37,393 bases of DNA from Methanobacteriota archaeon (GTDB lineage: Archaea; Thermoplasmatota; Poseidoniia; Poseidoniales; Poseidoniaceae): positions 1 to 37,393 of the forward strand of contig WTIA01000073.1 in assembly GCA_011522915.1 (NCBI GenBank), read 5' to 3'. The translations under genes and the position numbers were made by a program. Positions 27,901 through 35,846 of the stretch are shown here, one piece after another. The notes beneath the pieces were generated by a model. That model searched no databases. It was not told the origin of the DNA and saw only the letters and a list, made by a program, of their open reading frames with translations. Each line of letters begins with the position of its first letter. The stretch's first letter is position 1.

Positions 27901-28613
27901 TCAATCCCTGAGCCATCTTCAATCGGTTCACCATCATCAGTCACCTGATATGTGGTATTATCACTTAGGAAAGGAGTGTTGAATTCCTGCGGATCAAAAT
28001 AATCAGAGGTGCCAGATACGTTTGTTGCAGTTCGGTAGGAACTAGTCCACTGGTCGCCTTTTCTTACAGGGAAATCGTATTTTTCACGTGGAGGTTCGTA
28101 AACGGAGTCAAATGTAATGTCTGCCAAATTTTGAGATAACAATCCGATATTAAACGGAGCGAAATTAACACCTAAAAAGAAATCAGATTTCCATAAAGAT
28201 AGGTCATTTACACGTAGTATGTCTGTCCCTTCGTAATCGATGTCTAGCCTTCCAGTAACGCCGTTCAAGGTAGCACCGGAGTTTCCGGATGTGAATTCTC
28301 CGTTTATCTCAAGTTCGTAAACCAAGGTTTGTGTGCCTTGAATATTTTCAAAGGTGATGTCTACAACTTCCATTGTAGTATCTCCAGTGAGTGTGTTTAG
28401 TGATGCTGAAACATTAGCGGATTGTATCAATGTAGCAACGTCGAATTGAGTCTCATAGACCCATTTATCACCGATTCTCCAGTTAGGAACATCGTGTACC
28501 CCTCCGGACTCTTCACTGAATTTGGTTTGGGAATGTCCTAATTCCTCAATCATTGATAATGGTCCATACGCAGTTAATAACACCACGATAATGACCGGAA
28601 TCAATCTTCGCAT
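24972..28613 (-). CDS. Giant PKD/CARDB-type surface protein with C-terminal TM and Pro/Gln-rich tail (paralog 1)
   Basis: 1213 aa; N-term signal; WRIGDKWVYETQFD; PKD-like repeats; TM TAVGGILGVVVIVLLALLLIRRR; tail GLPHGWTMEQWSYYGDQYL. Confidence 0.85.
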   Translation of the reverse strand: MRRLIPVIIVVLLTAYGPLSMIEELGHSQTKFSEESGGVHDVPNWRIGDKWVYETQFDVATLIQSANVSASLNTLTGDTTMEVVDITFENIQGTQTLVYELEINGEFTSGNSGATLNGVTGRLDIDYEGTDILRVNDLSLWKSDFFLGVNFAPFNIGLLSQNLADITFDSVYEPPREKYDFPVRKGDQWTSSYRTATNVSGTSDYFDPQEFNTPFLSDNTTYQVTDDGEPIEDGSGIDYSGCSDSYKLNNWNNTGTGSGFEWYCPAVRSFAWYRIINPAGFQIDWKLKTYTPVGSSLVNTGSSPGVRNVVIDVTPEFVAILPNATEEVLGHMTVNGNDEVGTNLQLRYEADSTIMSLTTDNDGEVRPDLDVGFSRDNSDASDDWTSNGVIIWDPVNKIVGAATIVMDLSVVGIDLVAKPDSMIVTRTRGEESTILNQASGYNALPGDSIHFSVPAQNRGVLTSPATEMEITTPDGATIRGDLPALGPYFEGRVEVNWTVPLDAAIGIQTLSFVVDPDENVTADANRSNNYASLDIFIGRMPSAVMTLGDGVYTFENVTIDASSSYDNDGGEVECYFEVQDGIRTEYIESTTCITSWFWVDDGDWEVKVIVVDDELDEVHLTMNATVLNRDPYVNLTASSSFVEGGQSITFNATDSGDIDTISPEGQQVTISWPGSTCQEGLYGPYCTVIAEEEGTQQVEAVVTDDDGASVSAFLTYDVLNVAPTIGEMGFSIDGIPYLPGEDGTWSVDEDVVATLHIDADDTLSDKDSLLITWYPDATDANWTETTSGPNSMITASWGTSGLHEIRAFATDNDGETSEDVIGYVRVNNIHPVLNALPAQQTLFEDEIINLSASAIDIADQEDLRYCWDLIVSLDSDENGIPTDDCDVEGPDLIYSWSTSGLRTITANVWDDDNATDSFSIDVTIVNRPPAASIFVPSDGFVITEGESITFNGENSTDSTTDRSNLLFIWNDPNTAGSFQDGYGETFTIKFDTPGKFFVNLTVTDDDGKSSTASVLVEVNEKPTEGLFGVTTSTAVGGILGVVVIVLLALLLIRRRDDSTVVIQTKNIPDYGWGDSPPSVISDAPTAAPIEFTQSASPPPQPAMSGPPIPASGLPHGWTMEQWSYYGDQYLASMPPAPQFTQPVQPTYQAQPLPEIHPAPAQAFQAQPLPEINPVPTQTYSEPAPSLLNRTMVQEPAPTAASQALADILDDLDL
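25085..25180 (-). repeat. Tandem 16-codon repeat in cytoplasmic tail (QAQPLPEI[HN]P.P)
   Basis: Peptide YQAQPLPEIHPAPAQAFQAQPLPEINPVPTQ; DNA units offset by about 48 nt. Confidence 0.65.
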
Positions 28614-28632
28614 GTACCTACGTAGTAGGTAC
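28614..28632. repeat. Perfect palindrome GTACCTAC-GTA-GTAGGTAC
   Basis: 8-bp inverted repeat with 3-nt loop filling nearly all of the 20-nt gap between the two PKD giants. Confidence 0.85.
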
Positions 28633-28633
28633 G

Positions 28634-31600
28634 TTACTTAACATCCTGTCCTTCTCCTGTCTGTTGCATCTCAAGGAACTGATGGCCGTAATGTTCCCAC
28701 TGCTCCATAGTCCAGCCTGCTGGCAGGCCACCTTCCGGTAAAGGCAAGACCTCAACAGTATTGGAATTGCCAATATCATCTTCTGAAGTTGTACCAAATG
28801 CATCTATTGGAGGAGCCTCAAGCGGCGCTATTAGTCCTGGAATATCATTCTCATCCCACACAGATTCTCTCTTTTTTTGCCCCCTCTTGAGGAAAATGAC
28901 CATGCCTGCGATTACGAGCGAAATAATGAGTAATTGGATGAATGGATTTGCTTCATCACCAGTAAGAGATTCGATTACTTGTTCAAAAGCAGTCATGTCT
29001 GGTGAATCGACTTCAATGGTTATGGTTTTGCTACTCGGTTTCTGGATTTCCTCATCCCATGCGATCGCCTTTACTTGGAATTTACCTGCTCTCGGGAATT
29101 CGTATTCTACAACTGAACCAACCAAATCAGCGTCGTTGTCTTTTATTCCATCTCCATCGCTATCAATCGAACAATCAACATCCCAGACCACAGTTAGATA
29201 CTCCTTGTCAACAGTCGAGTCGAGTGTTGGTGAGGCATCAAGAGTAATGCTTTCTCCAGCGATCGCCTTGCTAGGTGCATTCAATCTAACGATTGGCGGC
29301 AGGTTAAGCACAGTAACAGATGCTGAAGATGAATTTCTTGCTCCATCATCATCTGTTGCATGGAATACCACATTGTAAACACCGGAATTTTGCCATGACC
29401 AAGTCAGATTTTCTCCTTGAATGTCGCAGTCATCATCAGCAGAACCAATTCCGTCTGTATCCGCCCCAGGGTCAACGTCCCAACAGACTTGCAGTTGGTC
29501 CATGTCAGATGCAGTATCCCACGCTTTGCCAGTTAGTGTGAAACTTTGTCCTTCAGCCACTGCCATGACTTCAGGTAAATCTTCAATCTGTGGTTCAAGG
29601 TTTTGAACGTCCACCCAGCGCTCTACCCAACCGCTATCTTCTCCTTCAGAATCTATTGCCTTGACTAAAACCGTCTTCATACCTGAATCTGTCCACACCA
29701 TTGGAACACGAGATTCTCTACCATCAGTACTCAAACCAAACGACCATTCATACCTCAACTCTGCTAAATCGTCTATCGAATCCTCCGCTCTTGCCGATAA
29801 TTCGATTTCTTGGTCTTCTTGGATTTGCCAAGTGAGTTGAGCACCGGGGTCAACTAGGTTATCATTTTCATCCCACATTGTAATCGCTACATCATGAGGA
29901 GCTATGTTTGTAAATTCAATATTTATTGTAGCATGAGTTTGGTTACCATCGTCATCTGTTCCCACTGCTGTAAATGTCTGAAGGCCTTCTTCCCATGCGG
30001 TTGTTGTACACACCCGAGTGTAGTATCCCTCTTGACAATTAGCAGCAGGCCAGTGTATATCGACAAGACCAGGCCATACATCTTCGGAATCAGAATCATT
30101 AGCGAACACATACAGGGTCACAGGATGTTCAACTTTTACCTGTGACCTTTGTGATACAATAGATACATTAGGGGCACGATTGTGTATTTTGACCTCGATT
30201 GTTTGGCTGGTTTCATCACCTTCCTCGTCAAAAACCGTTACGAGTATTGAGTACAATCCATCATCAATCCATGTCCAGTTTACAGCGCATGATTGTTTCA
30301 TGATTTTCTGATTGGCCATAGACCTTGTTCCATCATCATATTCGATGTCGAAAAGGCACCATACCTCGCCACCATCAGCATCATAGGATGCTGAAGCGTC
30401 AATGAAGATTTTCTCATTTGTCCAAGTGGATTTATTTTCTCCAATAAATGTCGGTGCACTACCGATAAAAATGGGCAGAATTCCAATATCATTATCGGAA
30501 TTAGCATCATTGATGTTGATTGCTTGTCTATCAACTTCCCATTGAATTGTGATATTGTCGATACTTGCATTAGCATAAATTATCCATTCTGTCTCGAAAA
30601 TATATTGCTCGTATAGCGCAAGCGCAGGTAGCGATTCTGTTACCTCATAACCGTCAGGATAGGTGATGTGAACGGTTGTGGGTGCACTCGTCGTCACACC
30701 TCTATTGTATACCGGTAACTGAACACCCAAGTGGTCTCCGGGAAGAACGTTAAATCCAGAAATTGAATTCAGAGTAGTTATTTCGCCACTGCGATTACGT
30801 AGAATACTTGCTCGTTCAAGACCTGCTACTAAATCTAGGCCGACTATGTTTTCATCAAGAGTGATCGTAGCGACGCCATACATTCCGTTGCTGGCCGCAA
30901 CTATCCCATGACTAGCCCAATCTACTGAGGTTTCGGAAGTATCCGTCTTCTCACCGACCTGCACTGTAGCCCAAAAACTACCATTGCTTGCAGTGGTACC
31001 AGTTGCAGTAAATCCCTCTGCTTCATGCCGTATTTCGATGGCTTGTCCAGATTGAGGGTTGCCAGACGAGTCGGTAACATTAGCCCAGACCTCAATTGGC
31101 GTGTTTAATGCTGTAATTTCTGAAGATAATTCCACGTCAACATTCATGTTCCTGTTACCGGGGTTAGTGTTTGAAATAACTCCACTAGAGGCTACTGGCA
31201 TGTATTGCTTTAATCTGAAATCAATAACCAGACCAATGTCCTCTTCTGTGTTTAGCCAAGCGAAGTTTCTAACCTCTGGGCAAAACCACTCAAAGGAGGT
31301 TGCTGTTCCGTTGTCATCATAAGATGTCAACTCATAAGAAGCGTTACAACCGCCATAGCTGATTTGCTCACCTAAACTGTTTACAGGCTTGCCTACATCC
31401 GTAATTTCCCAATTCGTGTGGTTCGCACCGCTTGTCGGTTGTGGGAATGGTGTAATGTAATCAGAGGAACCAGACCAGGCGGTGGATGAAACGTACGATG
31501 TGTTCCAGGTCTCACCGATTCTTAGTGGGAAATCATAATTCTCACTCATCGGGTCGTAATCTGTGCTGATTGTTATGTCTGCAATTTGCTGGGTAAGCGA

Positions 31601-32047
31601 GGAAATCCCGTATGGGACGTACCTGACGTTGAGCGATAGGTCAGTCGAGAGTTTCGCTAAATCTGATACTCTGCGTACTTCGTCAACCTGATATTGGATG
31701 AAAAGATTACCAGTATATCCTTCAAGAGTTACTCCGCCTTTATCGAAATCTGCCTTAGATGAGGTTTCGTAGACCAACGTTGGTACTCCCTCAACATCCA
31801 CTTCATTTACCGCATCTACAGTCGTTGTGGCATCTCCATTAATGGTTCCAACAACAGCGTCAACTCCAGCTTCTTGAACTAGCACACTCGGGTCGAAAGC
31901 ACCGGCGTATACCCATTTGTCACCGACCCTCCAAGTAACGGTATCTGATACTCCAGGGTCCTCCCCTTCTTGGCCGAAAGCCTCCACTTCAGGAACCACA
32001 ATTGTGGAAAGAAGGATGATGATTGCAACCACCACCTCCCTGCGCAT
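28634..32047 (-). CDS. Giant PKD/CARDB-type surface protein with C-terminal TM (paralog 2)
   Basis: From ATG 32047 MRREVVVAIIILLSTIVVPEVEA; WRVGDKWVYAGAFD; PKD-like repeats; TM PFIQLLIISLVIAGMVIFLKRG; tail GGLPAGWTMEQWEHYGHQFLEM. Confidence 0.85.
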   Translation of the reverse strand: MRREVVVAIIILLSTIVVPEVEAFGQEGEDPGVSDTVTWRVGDKWVYAGAFDPSVLVQEAGVDAVVGTINGDATTTVDAVNEVDVEGVPTLVYETSSKADFDKGGVTLEGYTGNLFIQYQVDEVRRVSDLAKLSTDLSLNVRYVPYGISSLTQQIADITISTDYDPMSENYDFPLRIGETWNTSYVSSTAWSGSSDYITPFPQPTSGANHTNWEITDVGKPVNSLGEQISYGGCNASYELTSYDDNGTATSFEWFCPEVRNFAWLNTEEDIGLVIDFRLKQYMPVASSGVISNTNPGNRNMNVDVELSSEITALNTPIEVWANVTDSSGNPQSGQAIEIRHEAEGFTATGTTASNGSFWATVQVGEKTDTSETSVDWASHGIVAASNGMYGVATITLDENIVGLDLVAGLERASILRNRSGEITTLNSISGFNVLPGDHLGVQLPVYNRGVTTSAPTTVHITYPDGYEVTESLPALALYEQYIFETEWIIYANASIDNITIQWEVDRQAININDANSDNDIGILPIFIGSAPTFIGENKSTWTNEKIFIDASASYDADGGEVWCLFDIEYDDGTRSMANQKIMKQSCAVNWTWIDDGLYSILVTVFDEEGDETSQTIEVKIHNRAPNVSIVSQRSQVKVEHPVTLYVFANDSDSEDVWPGLVDIHWPAANCQEGYYTRVCTTTAWEEGLQTFTAVGTDDDGNQTHATINIEFTNIAPHDVAITMWDENDNLVDPGAQLTWQIQEDQEIELSARAEDSIDDLAELRYEWSFGLSTDGRESRVPMVWTDSGMKTVLVKAIDSEGEDSGWVERWVDVQNLEPQIEDLPEVMAVAEGQSFTLTGKAWDTASDMDQLQVCWDVDPGADTDGIGSADDDCDIQGENLTWSWQNSGVYNVVFHATDDDGARNSSSASVTVLNLPPIVRLNAPSKAIAGESITLDASPTLDSTVDKEYLTVVWDVDCSIDSDGDGIKDNDADLVGSVVEYEFPRAGKFQVKAIAWDEEIQKPSSKTITIEVDSPDMTAFEQVIESLTGDEANPFIQLLIISLVIAGMVIFLKRGQKKRESVWDENDIPGLIAPLEAPPIDAFGTTSEDDIGNSNTVEVLPLPEGGLPAGWTMEQWEHYGHQFLEMQQTGEGQDVK

Positions 32048-32070
32048 GTTACTGTATGATTGAAGCGAAT

Positions 32071-32078
32071 AGATATAG
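32071..32078 (-). promoter_or_regulatory. Putative TATA box CTATATCT for PKD paralog 2
   Basis: About 24-31 nt upstream of the ATG at 32047. Confidence 0.35.
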
Positions 32079-32179
32079 ATGAGGGCGTTTACTATCAATT
32101 TATTGAAACTGGTTATCGCATAGGTCTAAATTTGCAATTTGATGAATACCCTCATGTCTGTGACCAGTTTGGGAAGGCC

Positions 32180-32788
32180 GTGGACATAACCGCAATCTCT
32201 GCTGCTGCCGTGATGTTCATTCTCGGCGCTACATCTCCTGGTCCATCTTTAGCGGTAGTTTTGCGCAACACAATGATTGGTGGCAGAACCAGAGGCCTAT
32301 CCTGCGCAGTAGGGCATGGTCTAGGTTTCGGATTCTATGCGGCCGCTGTTGTTTTTGGCCTTGTGACCATCATGACTGAATTGCCAACTTTATTCACTAT
32401 TTTACAAGTGATTGGAATCTTCTTTTTGGTTTATCTTGGATATGGGATATACAATGCTGATTCAGAAAAAATAGAACATGACGGAGGCAATAGAGAAGGC
32501 TTTGTAGAAGGCTTTTTCATCGCATTCCTTAATCCGAAAATCGCCGTATTCATGCTCGCTGTACTCTCTTCAGTCCTTGAACCGGGTATGTCAAGTGACA
32601 CGAAATGGATCATTGCGATAATGGGTATGTCAATAGATACAATCTGGTATGTTTTGGTCGCCTTAGTTCTTTCAAACTCAGTTCTGTTATCCAAGATTGA
32701 GAGAAATCAAAAGTTCATGAATCGAATTACTGGACTTCTGATGTTTGGATTAGCGATATGGTCAACCGCTAAACTGTTGATTTACTAA
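32180..32788 (+). CDS. LysE/RhtB-family transporter
   Basis: MFILGATSPGPSLAVVLRNTMIGGRTRGL, FLVYLGYGIY, FFIAFLNPKIAVFMLAV. Start uncertain; GTG at 32180 is an in-frame candidate. Confidence 0.8.
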   Translation: MDITAISAAAVMFILGATSPGPSLAVVLRNTMIGGRTRGLSCAVGHGLGFGFYAAAVVFGLVTIMTELPTLFTILQVIGIFFLVYLGYGIYNADSEKIEHDGGNREGFVEGFFIAFLNPKIAVFMLAVLSSVLEPGMSSDTKWIIAIMGMSIDTIWYVLVALVLSNSVLLSKIERNQKFMNRITGLLMFGLAIWSTAKLLIY

Positions 32789-32789
32789 A

Positions 32790-33380
32790 TCAATCCATAC
32801 CCCATCTTGGGTTTTCTTTTAATTTCTCAAGAATGGTTTCCTGTTGCCAATTACCAATGTGAAAACCTAGAGAGTTGCAATCTCTGCAGATATCAAACTC
32901 CTTGGTTATACCAGACCTTTTACATGATTCACAACTGATTAGCAAGACTGTATTTTCGTTGAATAGATAGTCGCCGTTTACGACTCTGTTTTGTATAAAT
33001 TTAGAGCTTAAATTAAGCAAGATAGCGATAAACATCGCAGTCCATAAAACAAATTCTAACTCATTCAATAAATGGTTAGATATCATTTGGTATCGACTGA
33101 TAATTTGTTTCCAAACTATGTTTATTGCAAGAATTACAGCAAAAATTACTACGATTTTCCTCGTAAATCTAATGCTAAAGTGTGTGAAGAATAGGCTAAC
33201 CCTCTGTCTTTTTGTAAAATTCGCCTCCTTTACTTCCATCGGGATGATGTTGTATCTATTTGCCAGTTGTCGATGTTGAAATCTGCACCATTCCTTTGGA
33301 AATTTGACTTTTCCATTTCCAGATTCAACATCTTCTTCCATATCTTGTTTGATGTGAAGTGAGTTATTATTTTTTGACAA
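32790..33380 (-). CDS. Hypothetical two-TM protein with zinc-ribbon-like tail
   Basis: 196 aa; two hydrophobic helices, then CESCKRSGITKEFDICRDCNSLG. Confidence 0.6.
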   Translation of the reverse strand: MSKNNNSLHIKQDMEEDVESGNGKVKFPKEWCRFQHRQLANRYNIIPMEVKEANFTKRQRVSLFFTHFSIRFTRKIVVIFAVILAINIVWKQIISRYQMISNHLLNELEFVLWTAMFIAILLNLSSKFIQNRVVNGDYLFNENTVLLISCESCKRSGITKEFDICRDCNSLGFHIGNWQQETILEKLKENPRWGMD

Positions 33381-33415
33381 TCAATACTATTGAGGTTAAT
33401 CCTTTGGAAGAGAAC

Positions 33416-34219
33416 ATGCCAGAACTACCCGAGGTTGAAACGGTCCGAACAGGACTGGCTAGATCTTGGATTGGAAAGCGTATTGATGGTGTTGATTTAC
33501 GTCGTGAAAACCTGAGGTTTCCGTTCCCAGAAGGACTCGCTGAGCGCCTAACTGGGCGTACAGTGAAAGATATACGCAGGCGCGCAAAATACCTCTTAAT
33601 TGACCTAGACAATGGTGACGTTCTCCTTTCACACCTTGGAATGAGTGGTAAGTGGACTCTAGATGCAAGTGAATGTGAAGGTAAGCATGACCACGTTGTG
33701 ATTCTGTTTGACGACGGTAGTATGTCTGTCTACAACGACCCAAGACGTTTCGGAGTGCTTGACATTTTCAGTGGAACATCACACAAATTACTCGACCACC
33801 TGGGCCCCGAACCACTAGAAGAGTGGACAGGGAAAGATCTCTTTGATAAGTTACAGAATAGAAAGAGCGCTGTTAAAATCAGCATCCTCGACCAAAAAGT
33901 GGTAGTTGGCGTTGGAAATATCTATGCCTGTGAGGCATTGAATCGGGCAAAGATTTCACCTACTCGCATTTCCAATAAAGTCAAGAAAAAGGAATGCGAT
34001 GTATTGGTTGCTGAAATTAAGGAAATCCTAGCTGAAGCGATTAGAGTTGGCGGTTCGTCTCTGAGGGATTTCGCAGGAGTCGATGGCACACTGGGTTATT
34101 TCATTCACCAATTCAAGGTTTATGACAAGGAAGGAAAGGACTGTGATTGCGGAGGCATCATCGAGAGACTTGTGCAAGGTGGCCGCTCAACATTCTGGTG
34201 CCGCTCGTGTCAGAAATAA
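33416..34219 (+). CDS. mutM: Formamidopyrimidine-DNA glycosylase (Fpg/MutM)
   Basis: From ATG 33416: MPELPEVETVRTGLA, YLLIDLDNGDVLLSHLGMSGKW, YNDPRRFG, C-term GGRSTFWCRSCQK. Confidence 0.92.
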   Translation: MPELPEVETVRTGLARSWIGKRIDGVDLRRENLRFPFPEGLAERLTGRTVKDIRRRAKYLLIDLDNGDVLLSHLGMSGKWTLDASECEGKHDHVVILFDDGSMSVYNDPRRFGVLDIFSGTSHKLLDHLGPEPLEEWTGKDLFDKLQNRKSAVKISILDQKVVVGVGNIYACEALNRAKISPTRISNKVKKKECDVLVAEIKEILAEAIRVGGSSLRDFAGVDGTLGYFIHQFKVYDKEGKDCDCGGIIERLVQGGRSTFWCRSCQK

Positions 34220-34828
34220 TCAGTAGTTCTCCAATACTGTCCTCAAATCTTCAAGGAATAAGTCGACTGGGAAGTCGTAATCAGACCACACTACCCTTCC
34301 TTTTCCTTCCGTGTCAAGAATATAGGTTGGCGAGGGATGAGCAACTGTATAGCCTTCATCTGAATCATCTCCCTCTTCGTATGGGAATACACCGTAGTTC
34401 TCATAAATCGGGTCTAAGTATTCCTTTGCCCCTGTAAGATGTGGCCAATCATAGCCGAAATCAGCGGTGTAATTTCTCAGCCTTTCGGGTGAATCATGTC
34501 TCCAGTCCACGGTAATCGAAACGAAACTAGTCTTGGCTAATTCGCCCTCAGTTAGCGTCTCTTTAACCATCTTAACGTTCTGACTTGTTACCGGACATGT
34601 GTTGTCACAACGGGTGAAAATAAACGCCATAACCACAACTTTGCCCTCTTGTTCCTCAAGACTCCAAAGCGGCCCTTCCGCATCCTCTAGTGTGAATTTG
34701 TAAGTGTCGCTACCACCTAGGTCGCGGCCTTTGAACGTAATTTCCTCCTCGTCGGAAAAGCAACCGGGAAGCATCAGAACCAAAGCCAATAGTAGAGCTT
34801 GTATTCTCATTTTATCACTCCAAATCAA
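34220..34828 (-). CDS. Sco1/SenC-like lipoprotein (paralog A)
   Basis: Lipobox LMLPGC; FTRCDNTCPVTSQN (CxxxCP), VSITVDWRHDSPE, AHPSPTYILD. Confidence 0.85.
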   Translation of the reverse strand: MIWSDKMRIQALLLALVLMLPGCFSDEEEITFKGRDLGGSDTYKFTLEDAEGPLWSLEEQEGKVVVMAFIFTRCDNTCPVTSQNVKMVKETLTEGELAKTSFVSITVDWRHDSPERLRNYTADFGYDWPHLTGAKEYLDPIYENYGVFPYEEGDDSDEGYTVAHPSPTYILDTEGKGRVVWSDYDFPVDLFLEDLRTVLENY

Positions 34829-35393
34829 TTACTGTTCTCAAATCCTCAACAAATAGGTCGATAGGCCAATCATACTCAGACCAAACAACCCTTCCATCCA
34901 AGTTAGTATCTAGAATGTACACAGGCTGAAGATGTATATCTTGGTAGGTTTCATCATCATAAGGAGTTACATCATACTCCTCGTAGGTGTTGTGGATTTC
35001 ATCTGAATTCCAGTCGGTAAGGTGTGGCCAATCTAGACCCATGTCTTGTGCCCAATCACCAAGAACTTCTGGTGAATCATGTCTCCAATCGATTGTAACT
35101 GAAACAAATGATACCTTTTCCAATTCATCCTCGGTTAGTTCAGATTTCACTACTTTCAGATTGTTTGCAATAAGAAGGCAAACATCATCACAGCGCGTGT
35201 AGACAAAAGCGAGGACAACGGTTTGACCTTCCAATTCAGAAAGAGAGAAGTCTGACTGGTTCTGATCTGTCAACGTGAATTTGTAAACATCCACTTTCCC
35301 CAGACTCTTTCCATTGAAGTCTGGGCCCTCGTCTTCAGCAAAACATCCCGGAAAGAGCAACAATAAACAAGCGAGTAAAACTCGTATTTGCAT
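34815..35393 (-). CDS. Sco1/SenC-like lipoprotein (paralog B)
   Basis: Lipobox LLFPGC; YTRCDDVCLLIANN (CxxxC), VSVTIDWRHDSPE, HLQPVYILD. Confidence 0.85.
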   Translation of the reverse strand: MQIRVLLACLLLLFPGCFAEDEGPDFNGKSLGKVDVYKFTLTDQNQSDFSLSELEGQTVVLAFVYTRCDDVCLLIANNLKVVKSELTEDELEKVSFVSVTIDWRHDSPEVLGDWAQDMGLDWPHLTDWNSDEIHNTYEEYDVTPYDDETYQDIHLQPVYILDTNLDGRVVWSEYDWPIDLFVEDLRTVIDLE

Positions 35394-35404
35394 GCATTAT
35401 CACA

Positions 35405-35758
35405 TCAGTATTCTCGCCAGCCGTTACCGCATTCTTTGCAGGTTAACATTCTGGTCTCGGGTTCATCAGATGAGCGGGTTTGCTCGAGGTAGGAGAATAC
35501 TTCAACGCAGTCACACTTTGGACACATGTAATCGCCTTTTGTAAGTACGCCTCTCATCTCATCAGAGTCCTTGATAACCTCGTATACACGGGTCTCTGCC
35601 TTTGAAGATGATGTGACTTTTGAAAGGTCTACTTCTTTGCCATCTGCTCCTTTGACTTTCAAATTCGCAGGTCCTTGATATCCACATTTGTAATTTGTAC
35701 AATTGATATCTCCCGTAGGTGTAGGGAATGCCAACGTACCGCATTGCGGGCAGAACAT
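35405..35758 (-). CDS. Transcription factor S (TFIIS/RPB9-like)
   Basis: From ATG 35758: MFCPQCGTLAFP...CTNYKCGY, C-term CPKC...EQTRSSDEPETRMLTCKECGNGWREY with the DE catalytic pair. Confidence 0.9.
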   Translation of the reverse strand: MFCPQCGTLAFPTPTGDINCTNYKCGYQGPANLKVKGADGKEVDLSKVTSSSKAETRVYEVIKDSDEMRGVLTKGDYMCPKCDCVEVFSYLEQTRSSDEPETRMLTCKECGNGWREY

Positions 35759-35775
35759 AGGAATAGACTGGAAGA

Positions 35776-35806
35776 CGAAATATATCAACATTTGTTCTAT
35801 AAAAAT
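35776..35806. promoter_or_regulatory. Putative divergent promoter region between TFS and Nop5
   Basis: TATATTT on - strand about 21-27 nt upstream of TFS; CTATAAAA on + strand about 41-48 nt upstream of the Nop5 ATG at 35847. Confidence 0.4.
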
Positions 35807-35846
35807 AGCAATTGTTTCATCAAGTGGGGACTTTTGGACTACCATA

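Noticed and set aside
28761-29378. 205-aa plus-strand ORF antisense to PKD paralog 2
   Set aside because: Ser-rich antisense shadow of a strongly supported gene; no domain.
35710-35725. TCCCGTAGGTGTAGGG in TFS resembling the CCCGTAGGG core
   Set aside because: Not palindromic beyond the core and lies in coding sequence.
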